In this document: in pieces, positions 1-7,935 of the stretch
Numbering within the stretch: position 1 is the stretch's first letter
Layout of the letters: every line of letters starts with the position of its first letter
Assembly: GCA_005223375.1 (NCBI GenBank)
Contig: RXOD01005387.1
Span: 1-14,383, forward strand
Origin: Amoebophrya sp. AT5.2
Lineage: Eukaryota > Sar > Dinophyceae > Syndiniales > Amoebophryaceae
Direction of reading: 5' to 3'
DNA: 14,383 nt
Notes under the pieces: generated by a model
Told to the model about the DNA's origin: nothing
The model's database searches: none
What the model saw: only the letters and a program-made list of their open reading frames with translations
Program-made: the position numbers and the translations under genes

Positions 1-1
1 G

Positions 2-3000
2 CTCCAGCGGGAGCCGTTGACGCTGGAAAACAATCCAATAGTCCAGGCAGGGGGTGGGGCGGTCGTGAATGGCGGGGCCGCGAGTAGCAGAAGGTCCTCC
101 CGGGTCGGGACGCCAAACATCCATCAACATGGTGGGCTGACCAATGACATGGGAGAGGAACAAACGCAGCGAGGAATTCCGGTGGAGGTTTATCGCGGAC
201 CCCAGGAAGATCCGGGTTTCGACCGTGAATCGCGGCTCATGAGTGCTGAGATTAAGGCGTGGGGTGAAGAAGCTACAGCCGCTCTACATGAACTACTAGC
301 GGAAGGCGGAGAGGGGGACGCAGCAGCTGCAACAGGGGCGAGAGCCTCCGACCACACGACTGAGCGCAAGTTCGTGACGGCGAGCAGCGCGCAGCAGCCC
401 GCCCTGATGCAGTTTTCGCTGATGCAGTGCTTCGAAGCGATCTTGAAGGAGCCAAGCTGCAAGCAGCACGTGCACGTGGTGAATCAAAATTTGAAACTCC
501 TCGAACTATACGGGCTTTTTTCCAGCGAGAAAAAGAAGGAAGAGTTTGCGCGCACCCAAACGGTTTCGACGGCGACGCCGGACCTAGTGAGTGGGACATC
601 AAGTTTGGTCTTTTCCCACACGAACAGTGAGGGGGGAACGTCTTCAGTCGCGACGTCGTCGCTTGCGGGTGGGGTTTCTTCTGTCGCAATGCCCATGTCA
701 AACATGAGCAGCATTGTCTCCGAGGTGGGCGTTGCGGCGACAAGTTCGATGACGATCGGTGATGCGGCGACTGCGTCGACATCGTCAACTACGGCAGGAA
801 CGGCGTCGTCATCATCTGGAGTGGGCGCTCCTTCGGCGGTTCCGGCGATTGCGGTTCCACCAACAGGAGCGACGGCAATCGAGGTGGATCAGGAGGGCGC
901 CGAGAAGCCCGAGATGACCGAGGCCGAGAAGAAGAAGGAGGAGCGCAAGCGCAAGCAGGCCGCCATGCTGAAGAAGTTCAACAAGAAGCAGAAGAGCTTT
1001 CTCACGACCAGCGACGAGGCGAAATCGTCCACCTCGCCGGCGAAGACGGCCGCGCAAAACGGCACGGCTGCCGCGGACGACGCGATGCTTGTGTGCCCCG
1101 AAGTCGGCACGTTGGAACATCAGGCAGAGTGTGTGATCTGTTTCTGCGACCACCCGGGAGAGCGCAACGGCAGCAACCCGCTCGGCAGGATGGCGCACTT
1201 GCAAAAAACCTGTGTGTCCAACGTGCCGCGGCTGAAGCGGCCGGCGAACGGAAGCAGCTCGCCCTGCAAATCCCGCAAGCGAAAGCGACTGAGTCCGCAG
1301 AAGTCGTGCCCGGTGGACCGCCCGAGCTACCACATGGCGGGCGGAGGTTCGAGCAGTGTGTACTCGGCTTTTCAGCAACAGACTGCGCCGCCCCCAAGCG
1401 GGGGGTCCTCGGCATCCGGCGGCAGCGTAAATACCAGCAAGGAGAAGGCGACAACCGCTGCTGCGAGCCATAGCGGCGCCTCGTCTTCCTCATCGTCCGC
1501 CGGCAACAGCAAGGAGAAGATCCGACGTCCGGACCAGACCGGAGCATCTTCCGGCCCTTTCGGCACAGCAGGAACGGCTGGTGCAGGCGCAGGTGGGCTC
1601 TCATCGGAACAACTGGCATCAACGTCTTCCACTTCCTTGGTTGGCCCGCGTGGGCGGCAGAATTCCGCGCCGCCGGCACCGTTAGACTCAGACATGCTTG
1701 AAAATAACAACGAAGACTCAACCATGGAAGGCGACGGCGGCGAGCTGTCGTCTTCGGAGGAGTCGTCCGCCTGCGAGCAGGGCTTGGAGGACCCGAACTT
1801 GAAGCGTACCGCGCAGGCTTCGGAACTGATCGAGGAGCTGGAGCCCGAGCCGCCGGCGGCGGGGCTGTACGTGTGGAGCTGCGGACACAAGATCCACTGG
1901 GACTGCTGGCGCCGACTCCGGCACGGGACGATGGGAAACACGCTCCATTGCCCGTACTGTAACCAACCGGTGCACATCTTTATCCCCGTCAACAGCAGCG
2001 TCGCGGCGAACGGAATCGGAGCCAACAAGGCATTACCTTCGGCAGGCGGCCCGGTGCTGCGCCCGGCAGAACAACAAGATCCGCTGCTGGCCGCCCTGAA
2101 TCGCTCCGCGGACGTATTAGACAGTCAAGCGGCAATGACAAACTTGAGTAGTGTCGCAGCTGCTGCTGGTGTTCCTCCGGCAGCTTCGGCGTCATCTACT
2201 GTTGAGAATAAGCCCGTGTCTGAGGAACCTCCGGCACCTCGCCCAGCACCTGCGCTCGATTTGCAGAGCTTTCCCGCAATAGAGCGCATGCGGCACCTCA
2301 GGATGTTGGACAAACAGAACAGCGCCAACCAACTGGAACAGCTTGATGGGGGATTGAGCCCAGCCCGGGGACGAGGCCAAAGGAGCCAAGAGTCGGAACA
2401 GAAGCTCTCCAGCACTCGCCAACAGGAGCTCGATCTGGTCGTGACTGTCAGTTGGGAGGAGAAGATCGAAAGTCTGAAGCAACTCGAGGAGTGGGACCAG
2501 TTCTTCAAGTCCCCGCTCGGCTACAAGCATTTGACCATGGCGATCAAGGCTGCGGGCAACGTATCGTGGAGCCTAAAAAACCGCCCGAACGCGGTGTCAC
2601 CCTTCTACAGCTTCATGGACCAGATTCAGAACGAACGCCAGCCGATCCGCGCACAGTACTGCCTGATTCCGCCGCAGCGCTCGGAAATCTTGATGCACCG
2701 CGACGACCACAGGCGGCGCGGACTTCTGGGCGGTCCCGGGACATTGAGGGGGCCCCGGTGGACGGCAGACCTGATCCGCGTCGCGCAGAATTTTCAGCGA
2801 CGGCAACAGCAGGAAACGCGCGCGGCCGGAACCACAGCAGGAAACGACGACGCGCGTCCGGTCACGACGGATGGCGCCACATTGCAAGTGGATGCGCAAG
2901 GGAATGTAAGAAACACTGCGCCGGATGGCGGGAGCCGTGGTCTCGCAGCAGGAGCAGCTGCAGCTTCAACTGCATCTTCGCGCGTTTCCGCAGGACCAGC

Positions 3001-6000
3001 GTTCACTACCATGGATTGGAGTAGCACAGCGACAGCTGGCGCGGGAGAAGCTTCAAGTAGTTCGTCCCAGATGCCGCAGCAGCAGATGTTTGGCTCGACG
3101 TCGTCCTCATCGTCAGGCGGCCCGCCGACCGCAGAAAGTCAAGGCTCTTCCTCTTCGAGCTCTGCTTTCTCGGCTCCACTGCAGCAGAGGTTCGCTAGCA
3201 GTGGAAGTGGTAGCAGCAGCACCACCACCACGGGCGCGCAACAGGAACAAGCCCCGCGAACAACAACCCTTTCCGACCGCGAGCAGGCTGCACAGAGTTT
3301 GACCAGCGCCTTGTTCAGCGCTGCCACAGCGACCAACGCCTTCGGCGGCAGCGCATCGTCGCAGGAACAGGCGTCCTTCGTTGCCGCGCTGCAGCAGTTC
3401 TCGAATTTCCTGTCCGGCCCGGCCGGAGCCGCGCTCGTCCGCGGAGCGGACAGACTGGATCGACAGGAGACGGGGCTTGGCGGGGCAGGTAGCGGCAGCG
3501 CGAGTAGCGGACTGGGCAGAGGAGGAGGTGGGAGAGCAGGAGCGGACACGCCTGACAATTTCGACGTGCAGTCGTCAAGGTCGTCGAACGGAAGTGGGGC
3601 CGTCGGAAGGAACGCGAGCCCGGGCCGCGGGGCAGACCGCGAATCCTCGCCGGTTTCGAACGCGGCCAACCACAGCTATGAGGACGCGGATGATCTCAGT
3701 TTCGACCCGCCAGGAGCGAGCGGCGAGAGCGGTAACAATTCTTCTTCGTCTTCGTACCCCTGGGTGGAGAGCGAGACCGGGGAACAGCAGGCAAAGCGAG
3801 TGCGGACGGAGAACGGAAATGCGGCGGCAGGAGCAACTAGCTCTTCTTCGTCGTCGGGAGTGGGACCTGTTGCGCAGCAGCAAACACAAACAGTCGGAGG
3901 CTCCTCGTCCTCGTCATCCAGCAGCAATTTCTTCCAGCAGCGCGCCGCGGGCTCTGCCGGACTCGTGCAACCTGCGTCAGGCGATCGCGGTGCGTCAGGT
4001 GGTACAGGTACCATCAACGACGATGGCGCGAACGACAGCGGCTTTGAATCCGCGCTCGAAGTGGGGTCCGCCTGCTCGTCCGCCGATACCGCGATGTCCT
4101 CGACGCAAGCACCAGCCTCGTCGAGCGCGATCTCGGTGTCCAGCTTTGGCGCGGGAGCAGCACCTCCAAATTCTAATGCTGGAGGCACTGCAGGCGGGGC
4201 AGGAGACGGTGCAGAGGCACGGACCGACCTGCTTGCGACAGGCAGCACCGGACGCGACCGGCCTTTTCGCAACAGCTCGAATGGGAACGGAAATGCCTTT
4301 TTTGCTTCAGATGGCAGGCCCGCAGCAACCGGGGGCGTGAGTTGGACCGGGCAGGCCCCAAGTAGGAGGAGATCCGAAGGAGCCGGAGAAACTGGTTCCG
4401 CGACCGCGATTGAAGATAAGACACCCGCGGCAACGACCATCGCGTCGGTCCCGCCGGTCGTTGGGAAAAAATCTGAATCCGAGACGATGCGTCTGGTGAT
4501 GAAATCGCTGTCTGCGCACCCGGTCGCCATTCTGGGAAGCGTGCTGGCGGACCAATTGCGTCTCGATGAGATCCGGTTGAGAGCCAAGGGAACGTTCGTG
4601 CTGGAGCCAAAACGGATCGAGTTCCTGCAGGGCTTCGTCGACGCGATTCGGGCGTACGCTAGTGCGAATGGAGCCGGAATCATGAGCGCAGCAGGTAACA
4701 ACAATGGCCCGAACAAGGTGCCCCCGCCGCACCCGAAGTCATCCGTCGGAAGTGGGGGCGCAGCTGCAGCATCAACGTCTGATCTCCACGTCCCCCCACT
4801 TTCGCCGCCTTTGAATGCGCTGCCGGAATCCGCAGTGTCGCTGCCAAGGTCAGCGGCTCCGGGCGGTGCCATCAACGCTTTAGAGATGCAGCAGGAGTTG
4901 AGGCTGTTGAACGGAGGACGTAGAAGTACAGATGCGGGGGATGCTACTACCGGCAGTGCAGGGGGAGGAGCGACGTCTTCCAGTTCACCCAAAATGAAAT
5001 CGCCCGAGCCCGACCGGGCAGCCCCCCATTGTCATGTCGACGTTGATGAGCCCCAGTTCCTGGCAACAGAGTTGCTTGTCCGGAAAATCATCTGCACGGC
5101 CATACCGTGCGACCCCGGCGTGCTCCACGAGTGGACGACCGTCGGGACCGTGCTCTCCGACGACCTCGCGACGCACGCGCAAACCATCGCGCTGATGCAC
5201 GCACTGAAGCTCATCTTCGCGACGCTAGAGAGCGACTTTACGTTCCTGCAGCTACCGTACTTCGCGCCGCGCTTCCAGACGAAGCCGGTAGTTGTGAGTC
5301 AACCTGCGGACCGCGACGGCGACGTGGTGATGAACATCGCCACTGTGGACGCGAATGGCAAGGAAATCACAAAGCGGGTCGTGGGGACGACGGGGGCGTC
5401 GTCTTTCTCTGCAGGAGGTGGAAATGGGACACTACAGACGGTGACGAGCTCCGAGTCAATCATGTCCTCATCCGGCCAGCTCGGCGCCAACGGGGGACTA
5501 CTCACCGAAGAATCCGGCGCGAGCAACGCGGAGGACGTTCTGTCATCCGGCGTGGAGCCGGAGACGAGCAACGAGGTCGGCACGACGCACCACCCGAGCG
5601 TGGTCGGCTCCAACCAGCGGGGCTTCCTACTCTCCGCGACGAGCCAGCGGAACGGCAACCGCAGCGCTGCCTCGTCGAATTCCAGCCTGCTAAACCACGC
5701 CGGCTCGTCGGTGCCGGGCATCGGTGGCATAACTCCAACCTCCGGTGGCGCCAGCGACGAAGGTGATTCAACGTCGTTTCTCGTCGGGAGCAGATCCGGC
5801 GGGGCCGCCGGGGGGCCCCGGAGCCTCACCGAGTTGTTGGCCGCGCAGTTCAACACTTTGGAGCGAGGGAATAGCGCGAGCGCGGATGATGAGGAGGAGG
5901 AGGACTTGTTCCAGCTTTTTGACGAGGAGGACAAGGTGGCGCGGGAGGAAATGCGGCGCGAAAAGAACGAGCTGCGGCGTTCGGCCGAGGTGTTCGCTTT

Positions 6001-7468
6001 GACGGAGGCGGAAGCGAAAAACCTGGTCGCGGTTGCGATACTGCCGCTGCTGAGGCGGCAATGCCTGCTGAAATTAATCACCGGCACAGGTGGAGGAAGT
6101 GGAAGTCGACCGGGCGATAAGAAAGCTTCCGACAGCTGTACAAGAGAAAGCCAGGATCAGCAGCAGAACGAGAACCTTCCCCCGGTAGACAAGCTGATCC
6201 GCGAGGGTACGCTGAAATCCACCTGGGACCACGCGTGTGTGCTCGCTCGGCACCTTGGCCACGACTTGGACAAACTTCTCTTGATCAACAACGGCGCAGT
6301 CTGCGCGGCATCCTCGCCAGACGCTGCAATGAAGTACATCTGGAAAAAGATGTCGACCGCGGTGGACAAATGGCGGTCGTCGGCCCGCGCCCAGACCCGG
6401 GCGGCGATCGAATTCGTTCCTTCGTTAAACCAGCGGACCAAGGACGAGGTGACCGGGCGCGACATCCCCTACATCCGACCGAGGTTTGCCAAGAATTCGC
6501 TCTTCATCAGGTTATCTGCCAAGCAGGACTACGTAAACAGCTACCCGGGGAACTACTGCGCAGTGACTGCTGCGTTGGCGATGACCTCAAAGAACAATGA
6601 CCACATCGAGCAGAAGCTTTCTCTTCTGGCGGCCGCTTCAGGTGGGTCCTCGAGTTCGACAACAGGATCATCTTCTACCTCCACGTCCACGCCATATTCC
6701 GTGATGTTTACCAACCGCTGCTTTTACCTCGAGTTTCACCCGCTGTCGTACGGGCACGGGTCCACTCCGCAGCTTTTTAACGCAGCAGGTTCCGCCGCGT
6801 CGGGCCAGTCGACACCGCTGTCCGGCGGAGTGTCGGTTCAGCAGGCTGCGGTTGGAGTAACAAGAAGTGCCATGCAGAGCAGCACCGCGGCCCAAATCGC
6901 GGGGCAGTTCGTTCCCGAATCCCCGCGGCGGTCGGGCGTCAACTCCGCGGTGGTTCCCACCTCCTGCAACTACAACCACAACCTCGGGGTTTTGATCAAG
7001 CTCCCGTACCTGTACCAAACGCTGTACACCACCTACATCCACAAGCAGTGTCCGCTCTGCTTCCCGCCCCTTTCCACGAACGTGAACCAGCCAAAGATCT
7101 CGTTTCTCTGCCTGCTCACCGGCAAGCATCTGTGCTCCGCCTCCACCTTCATGGAGCAGTACGGCGTGGTGCAGGCCGCTGGAGGCAGCGCGAACTGCGA
7201 GAACAGCTTCACGAAGCACGCGGGCAAGAGCGGACTGGGGCTGTCGGTGCTGATGAACCTGCTGAGCGGGCTGGTCCACATCCAGAAGGACGAAAAAATG
7301 TGCGTGTGGGGCGCCATCTACTTGGACGCGTACGGCGAGGAAGACCGCTACCTCAGCCGCGGAAAGCCGCTGTACCTCTCGCAGGCGCGGCTGCAGCAAC
7401 TCACCAACGCGCTGGCGAGCCACTCCTTCGAGTCGGACTCCAAACTCCTGTGGAAACAGCTGCACTAA
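2..7468 (+). CDS. UBR1-like: UBR1-type N-degron E3 ubiquitin ligase, C-terminal part (5' partial)
   Basis: Family knowledge: UBR1/UBR2/PRT6-type ligases bind destabilising N-termini and pass ubiquitin from an E2 to the substrate, in cytosol and nucleus. Residues here are counted from the TTG codon at 17; the frame is open to the left edge, so the true start and the UBR box and ClpS-like domain lie upstream. Seen in order: a basic helix (about 297-331, ending KKFNKKQKSFL) typical just before the RING; a RING-H2 split by an insert (C372/C375 and C622/H624/H627/C630/C645/C648); a conserved island (806-895); a Ser/Gly/Ala/Gln-rich stretch (about 960-1480); helical islands (1479-1555, 1677-1754); an acidic segment then a leucine-rich helix (1955-2025); and a C-terminal domain (about 2330-2483) with C2345/C2348, C2365, H2371 and C2373. 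That domain contains YLDAYGEED (2435-2443) followed by RGKPL, the family's C-terminal signature. The frame has no stop for 7.4 kb and ends in TAA at 7466. The family call is firm; UBR1 versus UBR2/UBR3 cannot be decided. Confidence 0.93.
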   Translation, partial: LQREPLTLENNPIVQAGGGAVVNGGAASSRRSSRVGTPNIHQHGGLTNDMGEEQTQRGIPVEVYRGPQEDPGFDRESRLMSAEIKAWGEEATAALHELLAEGGEGDAAAATGARASDHTTERKFVTASSAQQPALMQFSLMQCFEAILKEPSCKQHVHVVNQNLKLLELYGLFSSEKKKEEFARTQTVSTATPDLVSGTSSLVFSHTNSEGGTSSVATSSLAGGVSSVAMPMSNMSSIVSEVGVAATSSMTIGDAATASTSSTTAGTASSSSGVGAPSAVPAIAVPPTGATAIEVDQEGAEKPEMTEAEKKKEERKRKQAAMLKKFNKKQKSFLTTSDEAKSSTSPAKTAAQNGTAAADDAMLVCPEVGTLEHQAECVICFCDHPGERNGSNPLGRMAHLQKTCVSNVPRLKRPANGSSSPCKSRKRKRLSPQKSCPVDRPSYHMAGGGSSSVYSAFQQQTAPPPSGGSSASGGSVNTSKEKATTAAASHSGASSSSSSAGNSKEKIRRPDQTGASSGPFGTAGTAGAGAGGLSSEQLASTSSTSLVGPRGRQNSAPPAPLDSDMLENNNEDSTMEGDGGELSSSEESSACEQGLEDPNLKRTAQASELIEELEPEPPAAGLYVWSCGHKIHWDCWRRLRHGTMGNTLHCPYCNQPVHIFIPVNSSVAANGIGANKALPSAGGPVLRPAEQQDPLLAALNRSADVLDSQAAMTNLSSVAAAAGVPPAASASSTVENKPVSEEPPAPRPAPALDLQSFPAIERMRHLRMLDKQNSANQLEQLDGGLSPARGRGQRSQESEQKLSSTRQQELDLVVTVSWEEKIESLKQLEEWDQFFKSPLGYKHLTMAIKAAGNVSWSLKNRPNAVSPFYSFMDQIQNERQPIRAQYCLIPPQRSEILMHRDDHRRRGLLGGPGTLRGPRWTADLIRVAQNFQRRQQQETRAAGTTAGNDDARPVTTDGATLQVDAQGNVRNTAPDGGSRGLAAGAAAASTASSRVSAGPAFTTMDWSSTATAGAGEASSSSSQMPQQQMFGSTSSSSSGGPPTAESQGSSSSSSAFSAPLQQRFASSGSGSSSTTTTGAQQEQAPRTTTLSDREQAAQSLTSALFSAATATNAFGGSASSQEQASFVAALQQFSNFLSGPAGAALVRGADRLDRQETGLGGAGSGSASSGLGRGGGGRAGADTPDNFDVQSSRSSNGSGAVGRNASPGRGADRESSPVSNAANHSYEDADDLSFDPPGASGESGNNSSSSSYPWVESETGEQQAKRVRTENGNAAAGATSSSSSSGVGPVAQQQTQTVGGSSSSSSSSNFFQQRAAGSAGLVQPASGDRGASGGTGTINDDGANDSGFESALEVGSACSSADTAMSSTQAPASSSAISVSSFGAGAAPPNSNAGGTAGGAGDGAEARTDLLATGSTGRDRPFRNSSNGNGNAFFASDGRPAATGGVSWTGQAPSRRRSEGAGETGSATAIEDKTPAATTIASVPPVVGKKSESETMRLVMKSLSAHPVAILGSVLADQLRLDEIRLRAKGTFVLEPKRIEFLQGFVDAIRAYASANGAGIMSAAGNNNGPNKVPPPHPKSSVGSGGAAAASTSDLHVPPLSPPLNALPESAVSLPRSAAPGGAINALEMQQELRLLNGGRRSTDAGDATTGSAGGGATSSSSPKMKSPEPDRAAPHCHVDVDEPQFLATELLVRKIICTAIPCDPGVLHEWTTVGTVLSDDLATHAQTIALMHALKLIFATLESDFTFLQLPYFAPRFQTKPVVVSQPADRDGDVVMNIATVDANGKEITKRVVGTTGASSFSAGGGNGTLQTVTSSESIMSSSGQLGANGGLLTEESGASNAEDVLSSGVEPETSNEVGTTHHPSVVGSNQRGFLLSATSQRNGNRSAASSNSSLLNHAGSSVPGIGGITPTSGGASDEGDSTSFLVGSRSGGAAGGPRSLTELLAAQFNTLERGNSASADDEEEEDLFQLFDEEDKVAREEMRREKNELRRSAEVFALTEAEAKNLVAVAILPLLRRQCLLKLITGTGGGSGSRPGDKKASDSCTRESQDQQQNENLPPVDKLIREGTLKSTWDHACVLARHLGHDLDKLLLINNGAVCAASSPDAAMKYIWKKMSTAVDKWRSSARAQTRAAIEFVPSLNQRTKDEVTGRDIPYIRPRFAKNSLFIRLSAKQDYVNSYPGNYCAVTAALAMTSKNNDHIEQKLSLLAAASGGSSSSTTGSSSTSTSTPYSVMFTNRCFYLEFHPLSYGHGSTPQLFNAAGSAASGQSTPLSGGVSVQQAAVGVTRSAMQSSTAAQIAGQFVPESPRRSGVNSAVVPTSCNYNHNLGVLIKLPYLYQTLYTTYIHKQCPLCFPPLSTNVNQPKISFLCLLTGKHLCSASTFMEQYGVVQAAGGSANCENSFTKHAGKSGLGLSVLMNLLSGLVHIQKDEKMCVWGAIYLDAYGEEDRYLSRGKPLYLSQARLQQLTNALASHSFESDSKLLWKQLH
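1130..1960 (+). other. Split RING-H2 domain of the ligase
   Basis: All eight zinc ligands of a C-x2-C ... C-x-H-x2-H-x2-C ... C-x2-C RING-H2 can be located. The first pair is C372 and C375 (in ECVICFCDHPGER). The next group is C622, H624, H627 and C630 (in WSCGHKIHWDCW), and the last pair is C645 and C648 (in HCPYCNQP). About 246 residues lie between the first pair and the rest; they are mostly Ser/Ala/Gly with scattered Lys-Glu. The piece NPLGRMAHLQ just after the first pair matches the conserved link in UBR1-family RINGs, so the insert begins after that link. Insertions at this place are known in the family; this one appears large. Confidence 0.85.
2890..4440 (+). repeat. Low-complexity Ser/Gly/Ala/Gln coding expansion
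   Basis: About 500 codons inside the ligase frame are dominated by serine runs (mixed TCG/TCT/TCC/AGC codons), with Gly-Ala and Gln-rich patches. Because the serine codons are mixed, this is not a plain trinucleotide microsatellite at DNA level. The frame never breaks, so it is either translated disordered linker or intronic sequence that happens to stay open; the mixed synonymous codons favour translation. It separates the RING half from the C-terminal half of the protein. Smaller stretches of the same kind lie at roughly 570-870, 1420-1680 and 5390-5830. Confidence 0.75.
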
Positions 7469-7520
7469 CACGCGCGGCAGTTGCGGGAGTTGCTGCAGCT
7501 TCTAGTAGAAGGAGCTAGGG

Positions 7521-7592
7521 CAAGCGCAAGTACAAGTTGATGATGTACGAGTAGAAGTAGGGCTGAAGCTGAAGAACCTCAACCTGAAGAAA
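7521..7592. repeat. Drifting hexanucleotide array (about 12 units)
   Basis: Read in 6-bp steps, neighbours share most bases and then drift. It begins with CAAGCG, CAAGTA, CAAGTT, moves to GTACGA, GTAGAA, GTAGGG, then CTGAAG twice, then AACCTC and AACCTG. The period stays in register over about 72 bp although the first and last units are unrelated. The array lies 52 bp after the ligase stop codon. Confidence 0.7.
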
Positions 7593-7678
7593 TGGATAAG
7601 AGACAGTAAGTAGGTTTAGATGAAGTTGTCGTTGTATTCTGAATTCTTGGAAAGATATACAGGTACATAGATGAACAG

Positions 7679-7702
7679 TTGGAACTGGAACTGGTACTGC
7701 TA
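7679..7702. repeat. Short hexanucleotide array (4 units)
   Basis: Four units in register: TTGGAA, CTGGAA, CTGGTA and CTGCTA. Each differs from the one before by one or two bases. It is the same kind of pattern as the larger array at 7521. Confidence 0.6.
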
Positions 7703-7887
7703 ACTTGTTCGTGCCGCGAGCGAGCCGCGGAGTTTCGCGCTGGCCGCGAAGAGAATAACAGGCGTGAGTGGCTCGCATCTCCAAAGGATTCGAATGTTAG
7801 AACTGCTGTTGCTGTACATCGATCTTCAGAGGCCTTCCTTTGATTGGTCTGTACAACTACTTACAGGATAAATTAAGAAGCAGTTTC

Positions 7888-7935
7888 CATCGGTTCTACT
7901 CCGTCGTATTGGTACCGCAGTGGCTCACTATCACC
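7888..7935 (+). promoter_or_regulatory. Candidate leader acceptor and start context for the nine-exon gene
   Basis: A pyrimidine-richer stretch ends in CAG at 7918-7920, 15 bp before an ATG in good context (TCACCATGG, ATG at 7936). If the organism adds a spliced leader to its mRNAs, as dinoflagellates do, this would be a natural acceptor giving a very short 5' leader. It could equally be a chance AG. Confidence 0.25.

Larger units (their letters stand above)
7469..7935. other. Noncoding: 3' end of the ligase gene and intergenic spacer
   Basis: After the TAA at 7466 no frame looks coding on either strand. The sequence becomes AT-richer and holds several degenerate 6-bp-period arrays (see 7521-7592 and 7679-7702, with a shorter one at 7801-7818). 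No convincing polyadenylation signal stands out. A reverse-strand open frame here (7515-7784) reads straight through the hexamer arrays and is not credible. Confidence 0.6.

Noticed and set aside
3676..4992. 438-codon open frame on the minus strand inside the ligase
   Set aside because: It is the antisense shadow of the GC-rich, Ser/Ala/Gly-rich ligase frame and shows no domain or codon logic. The sense strand has clear family motifs.
5299..6087. 262-codon minus-strand open frame
   Set aside because: It is also an antisense shadow; its Ser/Pro-rich translation mirrors low-complexity sense codons and the sense frame is conserved.
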